Assembly (NCBI RefSeq): GCF_019797865.1
Contig: NZ_CP081869.1
Coordinates: forward strand, 2,629,501 to 2,693,500
Origin: Chenggangzhangella methanolivorans
Lineage (GTDB): Bacteria > Pseudomonadota > Alphaproteobacteria > Rhizobiales > Methylopilaceae
Direction: 5' to 3'
Length of the DNA: 64,000 nucleotides
Shown: positions 47,920 through 59,101 of the stretch, in pieces
Numbering within the stretch: the first letter of the stretch is position 1
Layout: each line of letters starts with the position of its first letter
Program-made: the position numbers and the translations under genes
Notes under the pieces: model-generated
Seen by the model: only the letters and a program-made list of their open reading frames with translations
Databases searched by the model: none
What the model was told of the DNA's origin: nothing

Positions 47920-47984
47920 GCGGGCTGTTTCCGGCAGCGTCGCGAAGCGCGAGCGAACGCGGACCCATCACGCCCGCCGCGCTT

Positions 47985-48003
47985 TGGTAAAATTATCTGA
48001 CCA
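47985..48003. promoter_or_regulatory. Candidate GntR operator upstream of glcD
   Basis: TGGT (47985-47988) and ACCA (48000-48003) form an inverted repeat across 11 AT-rich bases in the glcD-glcR gap. FadR-group GntR regulators use TNGT/ACNA half sites, usually closer together, so this is a modest match. Confidence 0.4.
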
Positions 48004-48121
48004 CAACGAGCAACTGGCCAAAAGTTATCCGGTCGCCAGCGCCGACCAGCGCGGCGCCGCGCTTTGGCGGATCGCGGACGCTGGTGTTAAGAGCGGGACG
48101 TCACCTGCGGAACCGCACGCT

Positions 48122-48895
48122 ATGGACCCCATCAAGACCGAGCGCGCAGCCGATCTCGTCGTCCGGCGGCTCGAAAGCCTCATCCTGGAGGGGTCTCTGC
48201 CGCCGGGCGCGACGCTGCTGCCGGAACGCGATCTCGCCGAACATCTCGACGTGTCGCGCCCGACGATCCGGCAGGGCATCGCGATTATGGAGAAGCGCGG
48301 TCTCCTCGCGCGCAGGGAAGACGGGGGACTGAAAGTGGCCGAACTCGGCGCGGCGGTCATTTCCGATCCGCTGATCGACCTGCTCACGACGAACGCTGAG
48401 GTCGCGGACGACTATCTGGAGTTTCGCGCGATGGCGGAGGGCGCGGCCGCCGCGATGGCCGCCGAGCGCGCCAACGAGGTCGACCGCCGTGGCCTGCAGG
48501 AGCGCATGGATCGGATCGACCGCGCTCATGGCGGCGACGACCCGGCCGAAGACGCCGAAGCGGACGCGGCCCTTCACATCGCGATCTACGAGGCGACGCA
48601 CAACGTCGTGCTGCTGCATGTGATGCGCGTGCTTGCCGGCGGCCTGCGTGCGGACGTGTTGGTCAATCGGCGACAGCTGTTCAGCATCGCGCACACGCGG
48701 GACATTCTGCGCGAGCAGCATCGCGAGATCGTCGGGGCGATCCTGAGGAAAGATCCCGAGGGCGCGCGCGCGGCCGCCCATTCCCACATCTCCTACCTTC
48801 GCGAGGCGACGCGCGAGTTTCGCCGAGCCGAGACGCAGCTCGACACCTCGTTGCGCCGGCTGACCGGGGGCGGCGTCATGAACCGCAAGCGCTAG
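48122..48895 (+). CDS. GntR-family (FadR group) regulator of glycolate genes
   Basis: A 257-residue GntR regulator. The winged helix has GATLLPERDLAEHLDVSRPTI and RQGIAIMEKRGLLARREDGG. The C-terminal FCD effector domain keeps the metal/ligand residues in DAALHIAIYEATHN and EQHREIVGAILRKD. It is divergent from glcD, as GlcC in E. coli and the glycolate regulator of Paracoccus are, so glycolate control of glcDEF is expected. ATG 48122 is the conserved start; the open frame upstream is not family-like. Confidence 0.85.
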   Translation: MDPIKTERAADLVVRRLESLILEGSLPPGATLLPERDLAEHLDVSRPTIRQGIAIMEKRGLLARREDGGLKVAELGAAVISDPLIDLLTTNAEVADDYLEFRAMAEGAAAAMAAERANEVDRRGLQERMDRIDRAHGGDDPAEDAEADAALHIAIYEATHNVVLLHVMRVLAGGLRADVLVNRRQLFSIAHTRDILREQHREIVGAILRKDPEGARAAAHSHISYLREATREFRRAETQLDTSLRRLTGGGVMNRKR

Positions 48896-49130
48896 CCAGT
48901 CGCGGCCGAACCACCGGGCGGCTGCTCGCCAGCGCTGACGAGAACCAGCGTAGCAAATGTTCGGCGCAGCCTGCGGCGGATCTTCGCGGTAACTGCTTAC
49001 TTTGCGAGCCGGTCGCCCTGACGTCTGACGTCGTCAAGATCGTCGTACCAAAGCCCAGCCCCGAATTGTCTCCAGCTGATTGCGAAACTCGGCGCGATGC
49101 TTCATGCTCTGCTCGTCCGACAAAAACTAT

Positions 49131-49318
49131 GCGGGAGAGCCCAGACCGACTTCTGATCGGTTATGGCGCCGACGGAGCAATCCCCCGGAATCTCTCAGGC
49201 ACAAAACCGTATAGCTGGACAATCTGGAGAGAGACGTCCTCGAGGCGTCCACCGAAGGAGAAACCTCCCCGCCTCCACCGCGGTCGAGGGAAGCTCTCAG
49301 GTACCCGTGACAGATGGG
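49131..49318 (+). ncRNA. Tandem glycine riboswitch
   Basis: Two consecutive glycine aptamers precede gcvT. The first carries GGGAGAG (49133), GCGCCGACGGAGCAA and AATCTCTCAGGCA (about 49189-49201). The second carries GGAGAGAGACG (49225), CACCGAAGGAGAAA and GCTCTCAGGTA, ending GACAGATGGGG (about 49309-49319). These are the conserved glycine riboswitch core elements in the right order and spacing. Glycine binding should switch on the gcvTHP operon. It is the direct sensor for the glycine produced by the bhc pathway. Confidence 0.93.
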
Positions 49319-49323
49319 GGAAA

Positions 49324-49345
49324 GCGGACCGTATGAACGGTCCGC
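49324..49345 (+). promoter_or_regulatory. Hairpin following the glycine riboswitch (expression platform)
   Basis: A perfect 9-bp stem (GCGGACCGT and ACGGTCCGC) with a four-base loop lies right after the second aptamer and about 115 bp before the gcvT ATG. It has no T-run, so it may act by pairing rather than as an intrinsic terminator. Confidence 0.6.
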
Positions 49346-49460
49346 GATTGATCTGTCGCGGAGTTGCATGATGACCCTCAGCCTCTTTTGTTCTTCATTC
49401 GTCCGGGCGTTTCGCCCGGCGCCACCGCCTGCGCATCACACGACGCATCGTAGGCCCGCG

Positions 49461-50618
49461 ATGACCGAAACGGCGCGCCATGACGCCGGAGCAAGGCTCC
49501 GGCGCACCCCTCTGCATGCGCTCCATGGAGAGCTGGAGGCCAAGTTCTGCCCGTTCGCCGGCTACGACATGCCGATCAGCTATCCGCTCGGAGTGCTGAA
49601 GGAGCACCTTCACCTCCGCAGGGCCGCCGGACTGTTCGACGTCTCGCATATGGGCCAGATCGCGCTTCGCGCGCGTTCGGGAAATGTCGCCGACGCCGCG
49701 CGTGCGCTGGAGCGGGTCACGCCGATCGACGTGCTCGACCTCGCGGACAACCGGCAGCGCTACGGCTTCCTGACGAACCACGATGGCGGCATCCTAGACG
49801 ACCTAATGGTCGCGCGGCTCGGCGACCGGCTGATCCTGGTGGTCAACGCAGCCAACAAGGCGGCCGACGAGGCGCATCTGAGGGCCTCGATCGCGGACCT
49901 TTGCGAAATCGAGCCGCTCGACCAAGCCTTGATCGCGGTGCAGGGCCCCGGCGCCGAAATCGCCCTCGCACGGCTCGCGCCGGACGTCGCCGGCATGCGC
50001 TTCATGGATTTTCGCGAGGTCGAGATCGTAGGCGCTCGCTGCTCGGTCTCGCGCTCGGGCTATACCGGAGAGGACGGTTTCGAGATCTCGGCACCCAGCA
50101 AAATAGCGCAGGAGCTCGCGCAAGCGCTCCTGGCCGACGACGCCGTCCAGCCGATCGGTCTCGGCGCGCGCGATTCGCTCCGGCTCGAGGCCGGGCTGTG
50201 CCTCCATGGCGCTGACATCGACGCCGGAACGACGCCTGTCGAGGCGTCGCTACTATGGGCGATCCCTCCGGTCCGCCGGCTCGGCGGGGCTCGTGAAGGC
50301 GGCTTCCCCGGCGACCAGAAGATCCTCGATCAGATCGCGTCGGGCGCGCCGCGGCGTCGCGTCGGCCTGCGGCCGGAAGGCCGCGTGCCGGTCCGCGCCG
50401 GCGCAAAATTGTTCGCCGCTGAAGACGACGACGAGGCTGCGGGAGCCGTCACGTCCGGGGGCTTTGGGCCAAGCGTTAACGCGCCTGTCGCCATGGGCTA
50501 TTTGCCGAAAAACCTCGCCAGGGTCGGCCAGCGCGTCTTCGCGGAAGTCCGCGGCCAGCGGATGCCGGCCGTCGTCTCGCCCCTTCCTTTCGTCCCGGCC
50601 CGCTTCAAGCGCGGCTGA
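49461..50618 (+). CDS. gcvT: Glycine cleavage T-protein
   Basis: An intact 385-residue aminomethyltransferase. It has TPLHALHGELEAKFCPFAGYDMPISY, GLFDVSHMGQI, NANNKA-equivalent VVNAANKAADEAHL, and the folate-site region SRSGYTGEDGFEI and GLGARDSLRLEAGLCLHGAD. It takes the aminomethyl group from lipoyl-GcvH and forms methylene-tetrahydrofolate and ammonia. ATG 49461 is chosen because it begins the conserved sequence; earlier in-frame ATGs lie in the riboswitch leader. It is the first gene of gcvTHP. Confidence 0.92.
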   Translation: MTETARHDAGARLRRTPLHALHGELEAKFCPFAGYDMPISYPLGVLKEHLHLRRAAGLFDVSHMGQIALRARSGNVADAARALERVTPIDVLDLADNRQRYGFLTNHDGGILDDLMVARLGDRLILVVNAANKAADEAHLRASIADLCEIEPLDQALIAVQGPGAEIALARLAPDVAGMRFMDFREVEIVGARCSVSRSGYTGEDGFEISAPSKIAQELAQALLADDAVQPIGLGARDSLRLEAGLCLHGADIDAGTTPVEASLLWAIPPVRRLGGAREGGFPGDQKILDQIASGAPRRRVGLRPEGRVPVRAGAKLFAAEDDDEAAGAVTSGGFGPSVNAPVAMGYLPKNLARVGQRVFAEVRGQRMPAVVSPLPFVPARFKRG

Positions 50619-50634
50619 ACTTTCGGAGATCCCC

Positions 50635-50996
50635 ATGTTGAAATTCACCCAAGAGCACGAGTGGCTCAGGGTGACGGCGACGTCGCGACCGTCGGCATCA
50701 CGGCATACGCGGCCGACCAGCTCGGCGACATCGTCTTCGTCGAAGCGCCGAAGGTTGGCGCGGCGCTTAGGAAGGGTCAGGCCGCCGCCATGCTCGAGTC
50801 GGTCAAGGCCGCCTCCGACGTCTATGCGCCGGTCGACGGCGAGGTGACGGAGGTCAATCACGCGGTCATCGCTGAGCCCGCCTTGCTGAACTCCGATCCC
50901 CAGGGCGCGGGCTGGCTCTACCAGATCAGGCTCGCCGACGCGTCGGCGCTCGACGGGATGATGGACGAGGCCGCCTATGCTGAAATCACGAAGTGA
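50635..50996 (+). CDS. gcvH: Glycine cleavage H-protein (frameshifted)
   Basis: A lipoyl carrier of about 121 residues. ATG 50635 gives [13 protein letters not shown]; one missing base near 50676 shifts to [20 protein letters not shown]. The lipoylation lysine is in [17 protein letters not shown]. It shuttles the aminomethyl group between GcvP and GcvT. It is 16 bp after gcvT and 10 bp before gcvP. Confidence 0.9.
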
Positions 50997-51006
50997 TGCC
51001 ACGCCC

Positions 51007-53848
<2,842 letters not shown>

Positions 53849-53886
53849 TCGACTTTCTGATCGAGCAATCAATCTCCTGAGTAAAG

Positions 53887-53920
53887 TTAATCCGCTGCTG
53901 CGTGTGCGGCAGCGGATTAA
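53887..53920. terminator. Hairpin after gcvP
   Basis: Perfect 12-bp arms TTAATCCGCTGC and GCAGCGGATTAA enclose a 10-base loop, 39 bp past the gcvP stop. It is symmetrical and could serve either strand. The 277 bp from the gcvP stop to the XRE gene hold no supported gene. Confidence 0.65.
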
Positions 53921-54125
53921 CTGCCAGTGCCGTGTAGATTCGGCCAAATTGCTTGGCGCGCGGAGGTTTGGCTGCAAATTTATCGTGCCCACGGGGCTTT
54001 ATAGCTAGCCCTTTGTCTATCGCATTGTTCAGCTGTCGATCGCCATAGAGGATCTCAACGGCTTTCTAAGGTCGCGGAATGATCGTGACCGGCGTAGCGC
54101 GTCTCCGCTCTTAATGGCGGATCGA

Positions 54126-54350
54126 TCAGCGCTTGTTGGACACCCCATAGCGTCCCTCGGTCTCGAAGAACACGATGCCCTCATTCTCCAGAGCAGCCAC
54201 GATCTTGGAGATCGTCGCCTCCTGAGCCCGAGCTTCGCCAGTTTCGATTTTGATCAGCGTAAACCGAGCGATTCCCGCGCGCTCAGCGAGCTCCTGCTGC
54301 GACCAGTCGAGAAGACTGCGCGCCGCCTTTATTTGGCGTTCGTTAACCAT
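54126..54350 (-). CDS. Small XRE-family helix-turn-helix regulator
   Basis: A 74-residue Cro/C1-type protein. The helix-turn-helix is RQIKAARSLLDWSQQELAERAG followed by IARFTLIKIETGEARAQEATI. The short C-terminus ends GIVFFETEGRYGVSNKR, a frequent form of stand-alone XRE proteins on mobile DNA. It lies between gcvP and the Tn7-like genes, transcribed away from the latter, with a palindrome directly before its start codon that suits self-repression. Confidence 0.85.
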   Translation of the reverse strand: MVNERQIKAARSLLDWSQQELAERAGIARFTLIKIETGEARAQEATISKIVAALENEGIVFFETEGRYGVSNKR

Positions 54351-54363
54351 ACTCTCGCTTCGA

Positions 54364-54378
54364 TTGACATAAAGTCAA
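54364..54378. promoter_or_regulatory. Palindrome upstream of the XRE gene
   Basis: TTGAC (54364-54368) and GTCAA (54374-54378) form a perfect inverted repeat with a 5-base ATAAA spacer, 13 bp upstream of the XRE start. Its position suggests an autoregulatory operator that also overlaps a TTGAC -35 box. Confidence 0.55.
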
Positions 54379-54573
54379 CTTTGCTGTTTCGCGGCGAGCG
54401 CAGAGCAGATACGACAAGGGCACCCGGCTCCAAGACCGGAAGGAAGTTCAGGTCGCAGTTAGCGATAGCCGCGCCGAACTCAAACTCACTCGCGTGCAGA
54501 TCGGTCATCCCGAGCCCTGTCACGACGCCCCTAATCGAACTTTCCGGCCACGCTGACCGAGGAAGAGGGCGCC

Positions 54574-55209
54574 GTGCTTCTCGACGCACCCATCATACGT
54601 CCAATCCCTGAATACGACGGAAAGCAATCCTTCCGCGAGCGTCAAAGGCGGCGTCGGAAGGATTTGGATCGCTTAGCTCTCGAGACGCAGACCGTTATTT
54701 GCGCTCTGCCGCACTACCGGCTCGTGGATTGCGAGTTCGAAGCTCAAGCGGAAAACCTGAAATCTTTATTGGGCACGACGGAGATCGTTCCGGTCCCAGT
54801 CCGCGGTCCCAAGGGCGCCATGGTCGTCGTCGTCGTCCCGACACGGATTTGGTATGACGCGGAAATCCGTAAGCGCCTCTGGCTCCTCCGGGGATCCGCC
54901 GTCGAAAAGGCGGATAAAACAATTCGCTTGCTCCCTCAGCGATGGATCCGCCGCAAGCCCTTCCTGGATAACTGCAAGCTCGTAGCTCGCTACGCCAACC
55001 TGTCCGTCGCCGCCAGCGACCGCTTCTCGGTTCAAGCTGTGGCGCGCGACAACCCTCTCGCCACGCTAGAGGACTGCGCCGCCGTTGTTCAAGCCTCGGA
55101 CACGTATGGCGTCGTCTTCGCGCTCGTCTCAGGCGGTCTCCTGACGATCGACTTCGAGAGTGCCATCACACCGATGTCCGCGGTCGAAGAATATCGAGTG
55201 GAGCGCTGA
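54574..55209 (+). CDS. Unrecognised protein heading the Tn7-like operon
   Basis: A 211-residue protein without a recognised full-length family. The N-terminus is strongly basic (FRERQRRRRKDLDRL). The middle has a Val-rich strand (GAMVVVVVPTRIWYD). The last 60 residues (LATLEDCAAVVQASDTYG then FALVSGGLLTIDFESAI) look like the C-terminal winged-helix module of TnsA proteins. They can be lined up with the TnsA encoded at 58294-59039 (SLLDCARAMSDPDLGAARV and MALALRRIVRLQLDQPLG). Its stop is two bases before the AAA protease start. A DNA-binding partner of the transposase or protease is possible; no nuclease residues are seen. Confidence 0.7.
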   Translation: MLLDAPIIRPIPEYDGKQSFRERQRRRRKDLDRLALETQTVICALPHYRLVDCEFEAQAENLKSLLGTTEIVPVPVRGPKGAMVVVVVPTRIWYDAEIRKRLWLLRGSAVEKADKTIRLLPQRWIRRKPFLDNCKLVARYANLSVAASDRFSVQAVARDNPLATLEDCAAVVQASDTYGVVFALVSGGLLTIDFESAITPMSAVEEYRVER

Positions 55210-55211
55210 GC

Positions 55212-57154
55212 ATGCGGACGAGGGAAATGGACGAGGAAGAGGTCGCCGCGCTGCCTTTCACCAAGCGTTTGGTTCGGGCCGCTGTGCTTGAAGCGATCGA
55301 CATACCGACATTCGCAACGGTGCTGAAGCAACCGCTGGCTTGGGTCATCGAAGCGCCATCTGAAAGCTGGGTCGAGTTGGTTGTCGCGATCGTGCGCAAC
55401 CTCGTCGACAGCCGAACTCCAGACGAATTCGGTCTTTCAGATCCCTATCTGTTTCGCTCCGACGTACCGTCGAAACCGACCAGCAGGCGATCGACATATC
55501 TCGAGGATATGGCCAACACCATCAGCAGCGAGATCGCCCAGGGTCGATCCGTCATCGGCGTCGCTGCAGATCCAGAACGGCAACTGCCAGCAATTCTCGT
55601 TCGAAACTGCGATCGCTGGATCGTCGTGCCGAAGCCCTCGGCAGTCGACATCGCTCGCGCCCTCACCGAGTTCTATGGCGAGGCTGTTTCGCCCGAAGAC
55701 GTGGGCGCTCCTGACGTCCTCGATCTGCGGGCGATGGCGTTCGCCGCGAGACCCGGTTCCTCGGTCGCAGATGTCGTCAAGCGCCTCAGTGCAACGACCG
55801 TCACGCCGCCATCGCCAATGGACAACGGGATTCCCGACCTCTCTGAACTCGCAGGATATGGGGCCGCGAAGACGTGGGGCATGGCGCTGGCGCGCGACAT
55901 CAAGCGCTTGAGGCGAGGCGAGCCCGGCATCACGCTCAAGGATCTCCCTAAAGGAATACTGCTCGAAGGACCTCCAGGCGTGGGCAAAAGCATCTATGCG
56001 ATGGCTCTGGCGAAGACGACGCAGCTGCCGCTCGAAACGACTTCGGTCTCTCGCTGGCTCTCTGCAGGCGAAGGCCATCTGGACGACGCACTGAAGGCCG
56101 CGCGCGCGGCCATCGAGGCGGCCCGCGCGCATCGGCCAGGACTGTTGATGATCGACGAGATCGACAGCATCGTCGACCGCGATAGCCAGGAAGGAAAATA
56201 CGCGGCCTGGTGGATCAACTTCGTCAACGGCGTCCTCGATCTGATCGACGGCACGTTGCGCTATCCAGGGCTCATCACGATCGGCGCCTGCAACAACGCC
56301 AGCCGAGTCGATCCGGCGTTAAGGCGTGCTGGACGGCTCGACAAGGTCGTCAAGATCCATCTGCCGAACAAGGCGGACCGGGAGGTTATCTTCCGCTGCT
56401 ATCTTGGCCGCGACCTCGCCTCGGAGGACCTCGAGCCCTTCGCGCAAATGACGGAAGGCATGTCGGGCGCCGACATCGTCAGGATCGTCACGGAGGCTCG
56501 GCAGATCGCCCGCGATGCTTCCCGCGAGTTGCGAGCCGCGGACCTCGCCGCCGCGATCGCGCCGCCGATCGAAATGGACAAGGAGCTGTTGCGGCAGACG
56601 GCGCTGCACGAGGCCGGACATGCGGTGATCGCCACGGTCCTCGGCCTCAAGGTTGGAGCCGTTCAGGTCGCTTCCGGCGGGGCGGGGATCGGCGTCACGA
56701 ATTTCACCCGCCGCCACCGCCCGATGACTTTCGCAGACGTCGAAGACTACGTCGTCGTGACTCTCGGCGGACGCGCGGCCGACGAAGTTCTTGCGGGGCT
56801 GTGGACGCCGGTTCCGGCGGGGTAGAGGCGTCCGATCTCGCCGTCGCCACTTCGCTGCTGGCAGGCGCCCACGGCTCGTTCGGGCTCGGCAAAAAACTGA
56901 CCTTCCTTGGGGCCGCCGACCGCGTCGCCGCAACCCTGTCGACCAACGAGCAGCTGCGCAACGGCGTGGAGGCTGATCTCGCGCGGCTTCAACTGCGGGC
57001 GAACGATCTTGTACGGCGGCACAGAACCGAGATCGAGGCGGTCGCCGCGCTTCTTGTGCACCACCGCTTCGTCCGAGGCGAAGATGTCGCCCGTCTGTGC
57101 AGAGATGCCGCCACGCCCAGTCGAGGGGATTTCGAAGCGGGGTGCTCGGCATGA
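55212..57154 (+). CDS. FtsH-like soluble AAA+ zinc metalloprotease (frameshifted)
   Basis: A protein of about 647 residues. The first ~220 residues are an unrecognised domain with no membrane span, unlike FtsH. The AAA+ domain has Walker A EGPPGVGKS near 254-261, Walker B LLMIDEIDS near 312, and the second-region-of-homology stretch VDPALRRAGRLDKVV. The M41-type protease follows, with zinc motif HEAGHAV at residue 466. After one missing G near 56796 (restored as AGAVDAGSGG), the third zinc ligand Asp is in VEASDLAVATSLL. It is tightly packed between two unknown genes and tnsA. A regulatory or disassembly protease for the transposition proteins, or a cargo defence protein, are both possible. 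Confidence 0.85.
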
Positions 57155-57578
57155 CCGATCTCGCACTGACGACGGGGCCGACAGGCGCTTTAAGGGGGAA
57201 AACTTACGCGGCGTTGGTCCCGGACCCGCACGCATGGCTTCTGGAGCGCTACGGTTCGCTTCCGGCATTACGTGCTGCGCTTTGCTCATCCCTGCCTCGG
57301 GACAATTGCAGGTCGAGCTCATCACCGGTCATCCGCCGGTGGCCGTTATTCGACTGATTGAGCGAGTGGTCTCCGAGAACCGCTTTCCCAGCTCAGTCAT
57401 CACGGACAATTCATTGGCCACGACCGCAATCCGAAAGTGGCTGCTGCAGAGAGGCGTCGCCCTGTCCACCTCTTCCAAGGCCTTGGCGGCAATGGAAAGA
57501 TTGACGCCGGGCGTCGCGGAAATCGCTGAAATGCTTGCTCTTCGCGCGTACAAAAATAGGATCCAAATACCCCGTTAA
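57151..57578 (+). CDS. Unrecognised small protein (frameshifted)
   Basis: Its ATG overlaps the protease stop (ATGA at 57151). It begins MTDLALTTGPTGALRGKTYA; a frame change between 57255 and 57300 leads to ELITGHPPVAVIRLIERVV, and it ends RAYKNRIQIPR. No domain is recognised. About 142 residues result, mixed helical. The C-terminal part has a short resemblance to DDE-integrase style text (SVITDNSLATTAIRKWLLQRG), too weak to call. The exact join is uncertain. About 200 bp without a gene follow. Confidence 0.5.
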
Positions 57579-57776
57579 CTCACTCTCAAAGAGGCTGCGG
57601 GTCGACCCGGACTTTCAATCCGTGCCGCCCGGACCGTTTACAACCTCGAAAGAGGGATTGGTCCATTTCACATCCTAGAGCTTAGCTCTTCCGACTGAAC
57701 TTCACCGAACTCCCAATATGACCGCCGCAGCTGAGTCCGCTCTCTGCGACTGGAGACGTGCGCCAAGAGGGTCGCC

Positions 57777-58301
57777 ATGTTGGACTACGCCAGGCCTCGC
57801 TTCGCAGGAGGCCTTTGCGAGCTCAAGGACGAGCACTTCGCCGCCGCCGAACTGGTCGCGGACCGGAGGGGACTCGAGGTTCAGATTGTCTGCGAGATCT
57901 CGCTCGCGGCCGAAGATCGCGTTCTCGTAATGCCTTGGATGCTGTGCGAGCGCGCCCCTTCCGGGCAGTTCTCTCTTCCCAGGATGACCGCTCCCGACAT
58001 CATCGCCGCCGCATCGCTCGATCCTTCATCTCTCGTCGAGCTCCGGAAGCAGATGTCCTGGATCCGCTTGATCGATCTGCTCTGTGGTCCCGCTTTGCCG
58101 CAGAGGGAAACGTGCGCGGTGATCGAGGCCTTCAACAGGCTTCATGATCTTCCAACTGCCCCGTTTTCCCAGCTCGTCGCGCAACGCGCGCAGTGGCTTT
58201 CCGGCGGAGGCAGCCTGAAGGCGCTGATCGCACCGGCGATCCACTCTCTGAACTGGTCGTTCTCGTCCGGAGCATCCCTTCCGGAGGCGACCTGTGTTTA
58301 G
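57777..58301 (+). CDS. Unrecognised protein upstream of tnsA
   Basis: A 174-residue protein with no recognised domain. It starts MLDYARPRFAGGLCELKDEHF and contains a helical stretch SSLVELRKQMSWIRLIDLL with cysteines (LLCGPALP and RETCAVIEA). It overlaps the GTG start of tnsA by eight bases, so the two are translated together. That tight coupling suggests it works with the TnsA/TnsB transposase, possibly as an accessory or target-site protein. Confidence 0.65.
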   Translation: MLDYARPRFAGGLCELKDEHFAAAELVADRRGLEVQIVCEISLAAEDRVLVMPWMLCERAPSGQFSLPRMTAPDIIAAASLDPSSLVELRKQMSWIRLIDLLCGPALPQRETCAVIEAFNRLHDLPTAPFSQLVAQRAQWLSGGGSLKALIAPAIHSLNWSFSSGASLPEATCV

Positions 58302-59039
58302 CCCGCTCACGAAGAAGCAGTCCGAAAAGATCCTCGCGGCCTACGACGCCGGATGGAGGTTCTCGAGAACGGGGAGCCCATACGCACCGTTTTCAACGGC
58401 CGCCGGAACCGACCCGTCAGCCTCTATCCGAGCGTCAAGTGCGATCGAATGATCGCCTCTGAATCCTATCTCGAGCGCCGCGCGATCCGATGGCTGGAGG
58501 TCGACAACGATGTCGTCAGCTACATGGATCAGCCTCACACGCTGCACTTCACCTTCAACGGGAAGCCGACGCGCTACACCCCGGACTTTGGGATCAAACG
58601 CAATCGCCGCAAGACCTACCTAGAGGTCAAGTATCGGCGCGATCTCTTCAAAATGGAGCCCGAAGAGCGAGGGCGCCTGAAGCGCGCGCGGGCGATCTAC
58701 CGCAGCATCGGCTCCAACCTCGAATTCTTCACGGACCTCCGGCTCAAGGTCGCGTCGACCTGGCATGAGAACGCCGTCGAGCTCGAGAAGGCTCGCCGCC
58801 TCTCGCCGTCGCCCGCAGCTCTCACCTCTCTGATCGCGCATCTCGAGACCATCACGGAATCCAGCCTCCTGGACTGCGCTCGTGCGATGTCCGATCCCGA
58901 TCTCGGCGCCGCCCGTGTGATGGCGCTGGCGCTCCGGCGGATCGTGCGCCTCCAGCTTGATCAGCCGCTCGGATCGCAGACGCTCGTCACGCTCGAAGAC
59001 GGCTACCGCTCACGCATCAGGAGGTTGCGGTCAGCCTGA
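58294..59039 (+). CDS. tnsA: TnsA-like transposon endonuclease (frameshifted)
   Basis: A TnsA endonuclease of about 248 residues. From GTG 58294 it reads FSPLTKKQSEKILAAYDAGW; one missing C near 58367 shifts to LENGEPIRTVFNGRRNRPVS. The restriction-enzyme-like core has the early Glu in ASESYLERRAIRWLE, the Asp in TRYTPDFGIKRNRR, and the Glu-Val-Lys in KTYLEVKYRRDL. The C-terminal module would bind TnsB or TnsC. In Tn7 systems TnsA cuts the 5' ends of the element so that it moves by cut-and-paste. Confidence 0.85.
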
Positions 59040-59101
59040 TGAGCATCCTTCCCGCACGTCCCTCGCTCCCTGCCTCCCAGCCTTTCGAGAGCTTGCGCTG
59101 A
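59039..59101 (+). CDS. Possible 20-codon coupling ORF between tnsA and tnsB
   Basis: ATG 59039 overlaps the tnsA stop as TGATG. It encodes 20 residues (MSILPARPSL then PASQPFESLR), and its own stop overlaps the tnsB start as another TGATG. It may be only a translational link that keeps ribosomes flowing from tnsA to tnsB; no product function is implied. Confidence 0.35.
   Translation: MSILPARPSLPASQPFESLR

Noticed and set aside
54329..54589. Minus-strand 86-codon frame before the XRE gene
   Set aside because: It overlaps the XRE start and its palindromic operator, and shows no domain; treated as chance.
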